Shown: in pieces, positions 32,963-42,353 of the stretch
How the letters are laid out: each line of letters opens with the position of its first letter
How positions within the stretch are numbered: position 1 is the first letter of the stretch
NCBI RefSeq assembly: GCF_007828835.1
Contig: NZ_VIVL01000005.1
Span: forward strand, 186,001 to 250,000
Origin: Variovorax beijingensis
Lineage (GTDB): Bacteria > Pseudomonadota > Gammaproteobacteria > Burkholderiales > Burkholderiaceae_C
Reading direction: 5' to 3'
Length of the DNA: 64,000 bases
Made by a program: the position numbers and the translations under genes
The notes under the pieces: generated by a model
What the model saw: only the letters and a program-made list of their open reading frames with translations
The model's database searches: none
Told to the model about the DNA's origin: nothing

Positions 32963-33846
32963 TGCACCAGCGGGGAGTCCGCGCCTTCGAGGACCAGGCC
33001 GCTCACCTCGGCGCGGCCGGCCAGCAGCTGCATGTACTGGTGCAGGGCCTTGGCGCGCGACTGCTGGGCGAGCTGCACCGCGATGCGCTGGCTCACCTCT
33101 TCGAACGATTGCTGGCGCCCGGCGTCGCGCGCGAGCACTTCGACGATGTGGAAGCCGTAGCGGCTGTGGACCAGGCGCGGATGCAGGCCCAGCGCGTCGA
33201 GCCGTTCGGTGTTGTGGAACAGCTCGGCCGTGAGCTCGTCGGCGCAATCGTCCGGGCCGATCCAGCCGAGGTCGCCGCCGTCGGCGCCGCTCGGGCAGTT
33301 CGACAGCGTCTGCGCGAGTTCGGCGAAGCGGGTGGGCGCGGCATCCCTGTGGCGCAGTTCGAGCAGGGCCTGCTCGGCGCGCGCGGCCAGCGCCGCGACG
33401 TTGATGCCGTCCGTCACGGCAAACAGGATGTGGCATGCATGCACGCGGCGGCCGATGGCGAAGTGCGCGCTTCGCGCCGTGTAGTAGCGGCGGCATTCGT
33501 CCTCGCTGGCCGCGGGCACTTCGATCTCGTCGTCGAGCATCTGCTGGATCACCGCCTGCTCGCCGATGCCCAGCCGTGGTGCCAGGCGCGCATCCGAAGG
33601 CGGCAGCAGCCGGCGTGCGACGGCCTCCTGCCGCAGCAGCTCGGCCCAGGCCAGCTCGCGCAGGCTGTATTCGTCCGGACGTTCGCCCGGCAGGTGCAGC
33701 GCGACGCCGTTGATCGCCGCGCATGCGGTCTCGATCGCAGCAGCCTCGGTCGCTGCCGCCTCGACGGCCACCGGGGTTGAAGCCGGCACGGGCGCCGCGG
33801 TTTCGCGGCACTGGCAGGCGCCGCCGCCGCATCCGCCGGCGCTCAC
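32959..33846 (-). CDS. Parvulin-type peptidyl-prolyl isomerase of the nar operon
   Basis: 295 aa from a GTG start overlapping the narI stop (GTGA). It begins VSAGGCGGGACQCRE, a Cys/Gly-rich patch that may bind metal, followed by an Ala-rich linker and helical region (about 50-140). The rotamase domain is at about 155-260: 'RRVHACHILFAVTDG', 'CPSGADGGDLGWIGPDD', 'LVHSRYGFHIVEVL'. A PpiC-like gene follows narI in Pseudomonas too. No signal peptide is seen, so it probably folds cytoplasmic NarGH. This version is larger than the single-domain PpiC. Confidence 0.85.
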   Translation of the reverse strand: MSAGGCGGGACQCRETAAPVPASTPVAVEAAATEAAAIETACAAINGVALHLPGERPDEYSLRELAWAELLRQEAVARRLLPPSDARLAPRLGIGEQAVIQQMLDDEIEVPAASEDECRRYYTARSAHFAIGRRVHACHILFAVTDGINVAALAARAEQALLELRHRDAAPTRFAELAQTLSNCPSGADGGDLGWIGPDDCADELTAELFHNTERLDALGLHPRLVHSRYGFHIVEVLARDAGRQQSFEEVSQRIAVQLAQQSRAKALHQYMQLLAGRAEVSGLVLEGADSPLVQ

Positions 33847-34637
33847 GATGCCACCCCCGTCGACTTGGCCACGGCCCCGGCCGGCGCCGTCTTCGGCGGC
33901 GAATGAGGCGCGGCACTCGGAGCGGCTGCCGAAGCCGGCTTGCGCGGTGCCAGCGTGCGGCGGCTGCGCACCACCTGGTAGGGCCGGAAGACGTACGCCA
34001 CCGTGGCGAAGCCGCTCCAGACGTGCACCAGCCGCGTGAATGGGAAGATCAGGAAGATCGACATGCCGAGGAACATGTGCGCCTTGAACACCCAGCTCGC
34101 GCCGTCCAGCAGTTCCACCGCGCCGCCGCGGAAGGTGACGATGCGCTGCGCCCATTCGGCCAGCAGCACCATCATGCTGCCGTCCAGATGCCGGGCCGAC
34201 AGCGGAATGGTGGCCAGGCCCAGCGCCAGCTGCAGCCACAGCAGGACCAGCAGCACGATGTCGCTGGTCCTGGAGTTGAGGCGGATGCGCTCGTCGCCGA
34301 GCCGGCGGTGCAGCAGGATCGTGATGCCGATGAAGCCGAGCAGGCCGGCAATGCCGCCCGAGATCATCGCCATCAGCTGCTTGCTGCCGGCACCGATGAA
34401 GGGCTCGTACAGGAAGTGCGGCGTCAGCATGCCGACGCTGTGGCCGAAGAACAGGAACAGCACGCCCACATGGAACAGATTGCTGCCCCAGCGCAGCTGG
34501 CCGGCGCGCAAGAGTTGCGAGGAGTCGCTCTTCCAGGTGTACTGGTCGCGGTCGAACCGGATCAGACTGCCGATGAAGAAGACGCTCAGGCAGATGTACG
34601 GATAGATGCCGAAGAGAAAATTGTTGAGCGCATTCAT
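33843..34637 (-). CDS. narI: Respiratory nitrate reductase gamma subunit
   Basis: 264 aa cytochrome b anchoring NarGH in the inner membrane and oxidising quinol. 'NFLFGIYPYICLSVFFIGSL' starts the first of five helices; haem-ligand His residues are in 'NLFHVGVLFLFFGHSVG' and 'FKAHMFLGMSIFL ... RLVHVWSG'. E. coli NarI is about 225 residues; here a C-terminal tail of some 35 Ala/Pro/Lys-rich residues ('RKPASAAAPSAAPHSP') is added. The ATG overlaps narJ (ATGA) and the stop overlaps the parvulin GTG. Confidence 0.95.
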   Translation of the reverse strand: MNALNNFLFGIYPYICLSVFFIGSLIRFDRDQYTWKSDSSQLLRAGQLRWGSNLFHVGVLFLFFGHSVGMLTPHFLYEPFIGAGSKQLMAMISGGIAGLLGFIGITILLHRRLGDERIRLNSRTSDIVLLVLLWLQLALGLATIPLSARHLDGSMMVLLAEWAQRIVTFRGGAVELLDGASWVFKAHMFLGMSIFLIFPFTRLVHVWSGFATVAYVFRPYQVVRSRRTLAPRKPASAAAPSAAPHSPPKTAPAGAVAKSTGVAS

Positions 34638-35317
34638 ACGGGGGCTCCACTGGCGGCGGCCGCTGCCGCCTTGCGAACGATGTGGATGGGCTGCGCATCG
34701 CCGGGCCGGGCCTGGCCCTTCGTGCTGCAGCCGTCGAAGACGATGGGTTCGGCCCAGCTCTCGTCGATCGGCTGGTCGTCGGCCACCGCCACCGCTTCGG
34801 CCTTGTGGCCGGCCAGCTCGATGACTGCCGCCAGCACGCTCGCATAGGCGCTCTCGCGCTTGCGCAGCGCGCTGAAGATGGACGCAAGGATGTGCGCCAT
34901 CTCGCCCAGGAACGCACGCGCCACCGCCGGCGGCTGCGTCGAAGCGAACTCGAGCACCACGCACAGGTGGTCGGGCACTTCGTGCGGACCGAGCAGCAGC
35001 CCGCATTTCTCGTAGGTCTGGGCCAGGTCGATCATCGCCGGGCCGCGCTCGCGCGAGTCGCCGTGCACATGCTCGAAGAGGTGCAGCGAGGTGCTGCGGC
35101 CGCGGTCGAACAGTTCCACGAACTGCGTCTCGGCTTCGATCGGATCGACCGAGACCAGGGCGCGGGCCAGGGCCCGCAGCTCCTTTCGGCGCGCCGGCGA
35201 CAGCGCCGCCTCGGCGTCCATCGCATCGGCCAGCTGCGGCATCAGGGCGCGCGCCTGCGCATCGGGATAGCCGAGCAGCAGCGCGAGTGCGCGAAGGGTG
35301 TGGCGTTGGGTTTTCAT
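34634..35317 (-). CDS. narJ: Nitrate reductase assembly chaperone
   Basis: 227 aa TorD/NarJ-family helical chaperone that binds apo-NarG and oversees cofactor insertion. Signature 'RALALLLGYPDAQARALMPQL' near the start, 'FVELFDRGRSTSLHLFEHVHGDSRERG' (the conserved NarJ core, residues about 75-101) and 'YEKCGLLLGPHEVPDHL'. The start at 35317 is the Met before KTQRHT. It is 16 bases after narH and overlaps narI (ATGA). Confidence 0.94.
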   Translation of the reverse strand: MKTQRHTLRALALLLGYPDAQARALMPQLADAMDAEAALSPARRKELRALARALVSVDPIEAETQFVELFDRGRSTSLHLFEHVHGDSRERGPAMIDLAQTYEKCGLLLGPHEVPDHLCVVLEFASTQPPAVARAFLGEMAHILASIFSALRKRESAYASVLAAVIELAGHKAEAVAVADDQPIDESWAEPIVFDGCSTKGQARPGDAQPIHIVRKAAAAAASGAPV

Positions 35318-35333
35318 CGTGGCGCTCCCGGCG

Positions 35334-36866
35334 TCAGACCTTGGCATGGATGGGAATCGTGCGGCGCTTGGCGGCGCCGAACAGGCTGGTCTCGGAGCTG
35401 CCGTCGGAGCAGCCGTTGCCGAACGAGAAGCCGCAGCCGCCCTTCATGTCGAAGGTGTTCTCGGCGTACTCGCGGTGCGTCGTGGGGATGACGAAGCGGT
35501 CCTCGTAGTTGGCGATGGCCATCACCTGGTACATCTCTTCCACCTGCGCGGCGCTCAGGCCGACCTGCGCCAGCACGGCCGGGTCCGCGAAGTTGTCGAC
35601 ATGCTTGCCGCGCTGGTAGGTGCGCATGGCCAGCATGCGCTCGAGCGCACGGATGACCGGCTCGGTGGCGCCCGCGGTCAGCAGGTTGGCCAGGTACTGC
35701 ACCGGGATGCGCATCTGCGTGACGTCGGGAATCGCGCCCTTGGCGCCCACATGCCCGGCGTTGGCGGCCGCGGTGATGGGCGACAGCGGCGGCACGTACC
35801 AGACCATCGGCAGCGTGCGGTACTCGGGGTGCAGCGGCAGCGCCACCTTCCACTCCATCGCCATCTTGTAGACCGGGCTGTTCCGGGCGCCTTCGAGCCA
35901 GGCCTCGGGGATGCCGTCGCGCCGGGCCTGCGCGATCACTTCCGGATCGTGCGGGTCGAGGAAGATGCCGAGCTGGGCCTCGTAGAGGTCCTTCTCGTCC
36001 GGCACGCTGGCCGCTTCCTGGATGCGGTCGGCGTCGTACAGCACCACGCCCAGGTAGCGGATGCGCCCGACGCAGGTTTCCGAGCAGACGGTGGGCTGGC
36101 CGGCCTCGATGCGCGGGTAGCAGAAGATGCACTTCTCGGCCTTGCCGCTTTGCCAGTTGTAGTAGATCTTCTTGTAGGGGCAGCCCGAGACGCACATGCG
36201 CCAGCCGCGGCACTTGTCCTGGTCGATCAGCACGATGCCGTCTTCCTCGCGCTTGTAGATCGAGCCCGAGGGGCAGGAGGCCACGCACGCCGGGTTCAGG
36301 CAGTGCTCGCACAGCCTGGGCAGGTACATCATGAAGGTGTTCTCGAACTGGCCGACCATCTCCTTCTGCACCGCGTCGAAGCTGTCGAGGTTGGCGTCCT
36401 TGCTGCGCTTGGCGAACTCGCCGCCGAGGATCTCTTCCCAGTTCGGGCCCCACTCGATCTTCTCCATGCGCTTGCCGGTGATCAGGCTGCGCGGGCGCGC
36501 CGTCGGCGGCGCCTTCATGGTGGGCGCCGACTGGAGATGCTCGTAGTCGAAAGTGAAGGGCTCGTAGTAGTCGTCGATCTGCGGCAGGTTGGGGTTGGAG
36601 AAAATGCGCATGAGCAAACTCCACTTGCCGCCCTGGCGCGGCTCGATCGAGCCGTCGGGCTTGCGCACCCAGCCTCCCTGCCACTTGCCCTGGTTCTCCC
36701 ATTCCTTGGGGTAGCCGATGCCGGGCTTGGTCTCGACGTTGTTGAACCAGGCGTACTCGACGCCGGGCCGGCTGGTCCAGACGTTCTTGCAGGTGACCGA
36801 GCAGGTGTGGCAGCCGATGCACTTGTCCAGGTTCAGGACCATGCCGATTTGCGCGCGTATTTTCAT
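35334..36866 (-). CDS. narH: Nitrate reductase beta subunit (Fe-S)
   Basis: 510 aa electron-transfer subunit with four clusters. Cys groups: 'CIGCHTCSVTCKNVW' at 16-30; 'CEHCLNPACVASCPSG' near 185-200; 'CRGWRMCVSGCPYKK' near 217-231, where Trp replaces a Cys and makes this the 3Fe-4S site; and 'CIFCYPR' with a further Cys pair ('VCSETC'). It passes electrons from NarI to NarG at the cytoplasmic face. Length matches the family. It lies 14 bases after narG. Confidence 0.96.
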   Translation of the reverse strand: MKIRAQIGMVLNLDKCIGCHTCSVTCKNVWTSRPGVEYAWFNNVETKPGIGYPKEWENQGKWQGGWVRKPDGSIEPRQGGKWSLLMRIFSNPNLPQIDDYYEPFTFDYEHLQSAPTMKAPPTARPRSLITGKRMEKIEWGPNWEEILGGEFAKRSKDANLDSFDAVQKEMVGQFENTFMMYLPRLCEHCLNPACVASCPSGSIYKREEDGIVLIDQDKCRGWRMCVSGCPYKKIYYNWQSGKAEKCIFCYPRIEAGQPTVCSETCVGRIRYLGVVLYDADRIQEAASVPDEKDLYEAQLGIFLDPHDPEVIAQARRDGIPEAWLEGARNSPVYKMAMEWKVALPLHPEYRTLPMVWYVPPLSPITAAANAGHVGAKGAIPDVTQMRIPVQYLANLLTAGATEPVIRALERMLAMRTYQRGKHVDNFADPAVLAQVGLSAAQVEEMYQVMAIANYEDRFVIPTTHREYAENTFDMKGGCGFSFGNGCSDGSSETSLFGAAKRRTIPIHAKV

Positions 36867-36880
36867 CGTGGGTACCTCGT

Positions 36881-39800
36881 TCAGGCCGCCGCTGCGGTGG
36901 CCGCGTCGGCCACGTCCGCGGGCGTGTCGAGCCAGTCGACCTTGTTCATCTTGCGCACCACCACGAACTCGTCGCGGTTGGTGCCGATGGTCCCGTAGTA
37001 GTTGAAGCCGTAGCTCAGCTGCGCGTAGCCGCCGATCATGTGCGTGGGCTTCAGCACGATGCGGGTCACCGAGTTGTGGATGCCGCCGCGCGTGCCGGTG
37101 ATCTCGGAGCCCGGCGTGTTGATGATCTTCTCTTGCGCGTGGTACATCATCACCATGCCCGGATTGACGCGCTGGCTCACCACCGCGCGCGCCGCAATGG
37201 CGCCGTTGATGTTGAACAGCTCCACCCAGTCGTTGTCGACGATGCCGGCGCTCTTGGCGTCGTCCTCCGACAGCCACACCACCGGACCGCCGCGGTTCAG
37301 CGTGAGCATCAGCAGGTTGTCGGTGTACGTGGAGTGGATGCCCCACTTCTGGTGCGGCGTGATGAAGTTGAGCTGGATCTCCTTGTTGCCGTTGCTGCGG
37401 ATGTTGTGGATGTCCTTGGTGGTCTTCAGGTCGACCGGGGGGCGGTAGACCGCCAGGCTTTCGCCGAAGGCACGCATCCACGGATGGTCCAGGTAGAACT
37501 GCTGGCGGCCGGTCAGGGTGCGCCATGGGATCAGTTCGTGGACGTTGGTGTAGCCCGCGTTGTAGGAGACCTTCTCGCTCTCGATGCCGCTCCAGGTGGG
37601 CGAGGAGATGATCTTGCGCGGCTGCGCCTGGATGTCGCGGAAGCGGATCTTCTCGTCCTCGCGGTAGATCGCCAAGTGCGTGTGGTCGCGCCCAGTCTGC
37701 TTGCCCAGCGCCTCCCACGCCTTCACGGCCACGTGGCCGTTGGTTTCGGGCGCCAGCTGCAGCACGACCTCGCAGGCGTCGATGTCGGTGTCGATGCACG
37801 GCATGCCCTGCGTGGCGCCGGCATCGGTGACGCGGCCGTTGAGGTTGCCGAGTTCGTCGACCTCGACGTCCGTGTTCCAGCCGATGCCCTTGCCGCCGTT
37901 GCCGATCTTCTTGAGCAGCGGGCCCAGGGCGGTGAAGCGTTTGTAGAGGTTCGGATAGTCGCGCTCGACCACCGCTATCTGCGGCGCGGTCTTGCCGGGG
38001 ATGAGCTCGCACTCGCCGCGCTTCCAGTCGGCCACGCCGAAGGGCTGGGCTAGTTCTGCGGGCGAGTCGTGCATCAGCGGCGTGAGCACCACTTCCTTCT
38101 CGACGCCGAGATAGCCGGGGCACATGGCGCTGAAGGTGCGCGCGAAGCCCTTGTAGATCTCCCAGTCACTGCGCGCCTGCCAGGCCGGATCGACCGCGGT
38201 CGACAGCGGATGGATGAAGGGGTGCATGTCGCTGGTGTTGAGGTCGTTCTTCTCGTACCAGGTGGCGGTCGGCAGCACGATGTCCGAGTAGAGGCAGGTC
38301 GTGCTCATGCGGAAGTCGAGCGTCACCAGCAGGTCGAGCTTGCCTTCGGGCGCCTTGTCGTGCCAGACCACTTCGGTCGGCTTGGCGTCGTCGGGCCCGA
38401 GGTCCTTGCCCTGCACGCCGTGCGTGGTGCCCAGCAGGTGCTTGAGGAAGTATTCGTGCCCCTTGCCTGAGGAGCCCAGGATGTTGGAACGCCACACGAA
38501 CATGTTGCGCGGCCAGTTCGACGGATGGTCGGGGTCTTCGCAGCTCATGCGCAGCGTGCCGTCCTTCAGCGCACGGGCCGTGTAGGCCGCGCCGTCGAGG
38601 CCGGCGGCCTGCGCGTCGCGCGCCACCTGCAGCGGGTTGGTCTGCAGCTGCGGCGCCGACGGCAGCCAGCCCATGCGCTCGGCGCGCACGTTGTAGTCGA
38701 TCATCGTGCCGGCGAATGCAGCCTTGTCGGCCAGCGGAGACAGCACTTCCTCCATGCCGAGCTTCTCGTAGCGCCACTGGTCGGTGTGCGCGTAGAAGAA
38801 GCTCGTGGAGTTCATCTGCCGCGGCGGGCGGATCCAGTCGAGCGCGAAGGCCAGCGGGGTCCAGCCGGTCTGCGGGCGCAGCTTTTCCTGGCCCACGTAA
38901 TGGGCCCAGCCGCCGCCGCTCTGGCCGATGCAGCCGCACATCATCAGGATGTTGATGACGCCGCGGTAGTTCATGTCGCTGTGGTACCAGTGGTTCATGG
39001 CCGCGCCGATGATCACCATCGACTTGCCGTGCGTCTTCTCGGCGTTGGCCGCGAACTCGCGCGCCACGGTGATGACCTGGTCGCGCGGCACGCCGGTGAT
39101 CTTTTCCTGCCAGGCCGGGGTGTAGGGCGCATCGTCGTCGTAGCCGGCGGCCGCCATCTCGCCCGGCAGGCCGCGCGCCACGCCGTAGTTGGCGGCCTGC
39201 AGGTCGAACACCGTGGCGACCAGCGCGGTCCGGCCTTCCGAACCGAGCGCAATGCGCCGGACCGGGACCGTGCGCACCAGCACGTCGCTCTGCGCGTTGT
39301 TCGGAAAGTGCGCGCTCTCGATGCCGCCGAAGTAGGGGAAGCCGATCTGCGCCGGCTGGACGGCCGTGCCCGCATCGTCGAGCAGCGACAGCGTGAGCTT
39401 TACGTCGCCGCCGTGCTCCGCCTCCTTGGCCTCGAGGTTCCACTGCCCGGCATCGGCCCGGCCGTCCGCGCCCCAGCGAAAGCCGATGGCGCCCTGCGGC
39501 ACCACCACGCGGCCGTCCTCGGCCAGCGCGACGGTCTTCCATTCCGGGTTGTTCGGCTGCCCGAGCCGGTCGTCGAAGTCGGAGGCCCGCAGGTAGCGGT
39601 CGGGCACCATCACCTTTTCGCCCGAGGGCAGGGTGTGTTCCTTGAGCATGACCAGCATCGGCAGGTCGGTGTAGCGGCGCGCGTAGTCGTCGAAGTACGC
39701 GGTGCGCTTGTCGAAGTAGAACTCCTTGAGGATCACGTGGCCCATGGCCATCGCGACCGCGGCATCGGTGCCCTGCTTCGGATGCATCCACAGGTCCGAC

Positions 39801-40669
39801 AGCTTGGCGACTTCGGAGTAGTCGGGCGTGATCGCGACCGTCTTGGCGCCCTTGTAGCGCACCTCTGTGAAGAAGTGCGCGTCCGGCGTGCGCGTCTGCG
39901 GCACGTTGGAGCCCCAGGCGATGATGTAGCTCGAGTTGTACCAGTCGGCCGATTCCGGCACGTCGGTCTGCTCGCCCCACACCTGGGGGCTGGCCGGCGG
40001 CAGGTCGCAGTACCAGTCGTAGAAGCTCATGCACACGCCGCCTATCAGGCTCAGGTAGCGGCTGCCCGCGGCGTAGCTCACCATCGACATGGCGGGAATC
40101 GGCGAGAAGCCGATGATGCGGTCCGGTCCGTAGCGGCGGATCGTGTGGATGTTGCTGGCCGCGACGATCTCGTTGACCTCGTCCCAGCCCGAGCGGGCGA
40201 AGCCGCCGAGGCCGCGCACGCTCTGGTAGCTGTGGCGCGTGGCCTCGTCCTGCACGATGGAGGCCCAGGCCTCGACGGGCGCCAGCGTCTTGCGCGCTTC
40301 GCGCCAGGCCTTGAGCAGGGCGCCGCGGACCATCGGGTACTTGACGCGGTTGGCGCTGTACAGATACCAGCTGTAGCTGGCGCCGCGGGCGCAGCCGCGC
40401 GGCTCGTGGTTGGGCATGTCCCAGCGGGTGCGCGGATAGTCGGTCTGCTGCGTTTCCCAGGTGACGATGCCGCCCTTGACGTAGATCTTCCACGAGCAGG
40501 AGCCTGTGCAGTTCACGCCGTGCGTGCTGCGGACGATCTTGTCGTGCGCCCAGCGCGTGCGGTAGGCGTCCTCCCAGGTACGGTCTTCGCCGGTGACCTG
40601 GCCGTGGCCGTCGGCGAAGGATTCGCGCGCCTGCGCGAAGTAGGTCAGGCGGTCGAGAAAGTGGCTCAT
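36881..40669 (-). CDS. narG: Respiratory nitrate reductase alpha subunit (molybdoenzyme)
   Basis: 1262 aa catalytic subunit carrying Mo-bis-MGD, reducing nitrate to nitrite in the cytoplasm. 'HGVNCTGSCSWKIYVKGG' (about residues 50-67) gives the His and first Cys ligands of the FS0 cluster, completed by 'GCARGASYSWYLYS'. 'DWYNSSYIIAWGSNVPQTRTPDAHF' (about 238-262) includes the Mo-ligand Asp region. Full length for membrane-bound NarG, and no twin-arginine export signal, only the usual vestigial N-terminus. The start at 40669 is 31 bases after narK2. The operon is controlled by the FNR-type box upstream of narK1. Confidence 0.97.
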   Translation of the reverse strand: MSHFLDRLTYFAQARESFADGHGQVTGEDRTWEDAYRTRWAHDKIVRSTHGVNCTGSCSWKIYVKGGIVTWETQQTDYPRTRWDMPNHEPRGCARGASYSWYLYSANRVKYPMVRGALLKAWREARKTLAPVEAWASIVQDEATRHSYQSVRGLGGFARSGWDEVNEIVAASNIHTIRRYGPDRIIGFSPIPAMSMVSYAAGSRYLSLIGGVCMSFYDWYCDLPPASPQVWGEQTDVPESADWYNSSYIIAWGSNVPQTRTPDAHFFTEVRYKGAKTVAITPDYSEVAKLSDLWMHPKQGTDAAVAMAMGHVILKEFYFDKRTAYFDDYARRYTDLPMLVMLKEHTLPSGEKVMVPDRYLRASDFDDRLGQPNNPEWKTVALAEDGRVVVPQGAIGFRWGADGRADAGQWNLEAKEAEHGGDVKLTLSLLDDAGTAVQPAQIGFPYFGGIESAHFPNNAQSDVLVRTVPVRRIALGSEGRTALVATVFDLQAANYGVARGLPGEMAAAGYDDDAPYTPAWQEKITGVPRDQVITVAREFAANAEKTHGKSMVIIGAAMNHWYHSDMNYRGVINILMMCGCIGQSGGGWAHYVGQEKLRPQTGWTPLAFALDWIRPPRQMNSTSFFYAHTDQWRYEKLGMEEVLSPLADKAAFAGTMIDYNVRAERMGWLPSAPQLQTNPLQVARDAQAAGLDGAAYTARALKDGTLRMSCEDPDHPSNWPRNMFVWRSNILGSSGKGHEYFLKHLLGTTHGVQGKDLGPDDAKPTEVVWHDKAPEGKLDLLVTLDFRMSTTCLYSDIVLPTATWYEKNDLNTSDMHPFIHPLSTAVDPAWQARSDWEIYKGFARTFSAMCPGYLGVEKEVVLTPLMHDSPAELAQPFGVADWKRGECELIPGKTAPQIAVVERDYPNLYKRFTALGPLLKKIGNGGKGIGWNTDVEVDELGNLNGRVTDAGATQGMPCIDTDIDACEVVLQLAPETNGHVAVKAWEALGKQTGRDHTHLAIYREDEKIRFRDIQAQPRKIISSPTWSGIESEKVSYNAGYTNVHELIPWRTLTGRQQFYLDHPWMRAFGESLAVYRPPVDLKTTKDIHNIRSNGNKEIQLNFITPHQKWGIHSTYTDNLLMLTLNRGGPVVWLSEDDAKSAGIVDNDWVELFNINGAIAARAVVSQRVNPGMVMMYHAQEKIINTPGSEITGTRGGIHNSVTRIVLKPTHMIGGYAQLSYGFNYYGTIGTNRDEFVVVRKMNKVDWLDTPADVADAATAAAA

Positions 40670-40700
40670 CGTTTGTCTTTCGTTGAATCGATTGGCTGGC

Positions 40701-42353
40701 TCATGGGTTCTTCACGTAGGCGCCGCGGCGCAGGTAGAACCACCAGTTGAGAACGAGGCACAGCGCGTAGAACACGGCAAAGCCGTACATCGCGTACTGG
40801 GGCGTGCCGGCCTTGATCTGGGCGCCGATGACCACCGGCGCGATGAATGCGCCGTAGGCGGCGATGGCAGAGGTCCAGCCCAGCACGGGGCCGGCCTTGG
40901 CGCGGTCGAAGATCACGCCGATGGTGCGGAAGGTGGAGCCGTTGCCGATGCCGCTGGCTGCGAACAGCAGCACGAACAACAGCATGAAGGGCAGGAAATA
41001 CTGTTCCGGCTGCGGCGAGCTGTAGGCCAGCAGCATCACGTAGCCCACGGCGGCCGAGGCCACCACCATCACCGCCGAGATCACTTGCGTGACGATCGAG
41101 CCGCCCACCTTGTCCGAGATCCAGCCGCCCACCGGGCGGATCAGCGCGCCGACGAAGGGACCGATCCAGGCGTAGGTGAAGGCCGAAGGCGCGTTCGGGT
41201 TCTTCAGCGTGTGCTGCAGCACGCCGGCGGCGTCGGGCACGTGGCTGATGCCGAAGATGACCGCGATCGACAGCGGCAGCGCCATCGAGAAGCCGATGAA
41301 GGAGCCGAAGGTCACGATGTACAACGCCGTCATCGACCACGTGTGCTTGTCGCGGAAGATCTCGAACTGCTTGGCGATGTTTTCCTTCATCGTGCCGAAC
41401 GCGGCGAGCTTCATGGTGAACAGCGTGACCACGATGATCAGCGGCATGGCCACCCACATGTTGAGCAGGCCCAGGCCCGTGGGCGCCGGCAGGTACAGGT
41501 ACAGGCCCGCGATCGCCGGGGCGAACGACAGCGTGTAGAGCCAGGTGATCTTCATGAAGGCCCGGATCGCACCGCCGGTATCGGGCGAGACGGTGTTCAG
41601 GTTGTTCATGCCGAACCAGCACAGGATCGACAGCGGCACCAGCGACAGCACCCAGGCGAAGCCCGCGTTCTGGATCCAGGTGGGCGTGCCGGCGGTGATC
41701 TTGCCCAGGATCCAGCCGCTGTCCTTGAGCAGGGTCATGGGCTCGCCGCCGATGCTGCCCAGCAGGCCCACGGTCATCACCAGCGGGATGACGATCTGCA
41801 TGGTGGTGACGCCGAAGTTGCCGATGCCGGCGTTAAGGCCCAGCGCGGTGCCCTGCAGGCGCTTGGGAAAGAAGGTGCTGATGTTGGACATCGAGCTGGC
41901 GAAGTTGCCGCCGCCCACGCCCGACCACAGTGCCATGAGCTGGAACACCCACAGCGGCCACTCCTTGTGCTGCAGCGCGATGCCGGTGCCGATGGCCGGC
42001 GCGAGCAGCATCGCCGTGGTCAGGAAGATGGTGTTGCGGCCGCCCGCCAGCCGGATCAGGAACGCGGCCGGGATGCGCATGGTGGCGCCGGCCAGGCCCG
42101 CGATGGCGGTGAGCGTGAACAGTTCGGCCTGGGTGAAGGGGAAGCCCAGGTTGTTCATCTGCACGGTGATGATTCCCCACATGCCCCAGACGGCGAAGGC
42201 GCACAGAAGGGCAGGCACCGACAGCCACAGGTTGCGCCATGCCACGTGCCGGCCGGTGCTTTCCCAGAACTGTTCGTCCTCGGGACGCCAGTCGGCGATG
42301 TCGGCGCGGCCGCCGGCCGTGCCCGGAGGAACGACGATGGTGCTGGTGCTCAT
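40701..42353 (-). CDS. narK2: NarK2-type nitrate/nitrite transporter
   Basis: 550 aa major-facilitator protein, longer than NarK1 with about 35 extra N-terminal residues and a large central loop. Family motifs: 'GGGNFASSMSNISTFFPK', 'NAGIGNFGVTTMQIVIP', 'RPVGGWISDKVGG' and 'AAYGAFIAPVVIG', the two nitrate-signature helices. Paired NarK1-NarK2 (or fusions) occur before narGHJI in Pseudomonas and Paracoccus, where NarK1 is a nitrate/proton symporter and NarK2 a nitrate/nitrite antiporter. The ATG overlaps the narK1 stop (ATGA). Confidence 0.93.
   Translation of the reverse strand: MSTSTIVVPPGTAGGRADIADWRPEDEQFWESTGRHVAWRNLWLSVPALLCAFAVWGMWGIITVQMNNLGFPFTQAELFTLTAIAGLAGATMRIPAAFLIRLAGGRNTIFLTTAMLLAPAIGTGIALQHKEWPLWVFQLMALWSGVGGGNFASSMSNISTFFPKRLQGTALGLNAGIGNFGVTTMQIVIPLVMTVGLLGSIGGEPMTLLKDSGWILGKITAGTPTWIQNAGFAWVLSLVPLSILCWFGMNNLNTVSPDTGGAIRAFMKITWLYTLSFAPAIAGLYLYLPAPTGLGLLNMWVAMPLIIVVTLFTMKLAAFGTMKENIAKQFEIFRDKHTWSMTALYIVTFGSFIGFSMALPLSIAVIFGISHVPDAAGVLQHTLKNPNAPSAFTYAWIGPFVGALIRPVGGWISDKVGGSIVTQVISAVMVVASAAVGYVMLLAYSSPQPEQYFLPFMLLFVLLFAASGIGNGSTFRTIGVIFDRAKAGPVLGWTSAIAAYGAFIAPVVIGAQIKAGTPQYAMYGFAVFYALCLVLNWWFYLRRGAYVKNP

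Noticed and set aside
38525-40750. A 741-residue plus-strand frame opposite narG
   Set aside because: Shadow of narG; no domain, and the real gene is certain.
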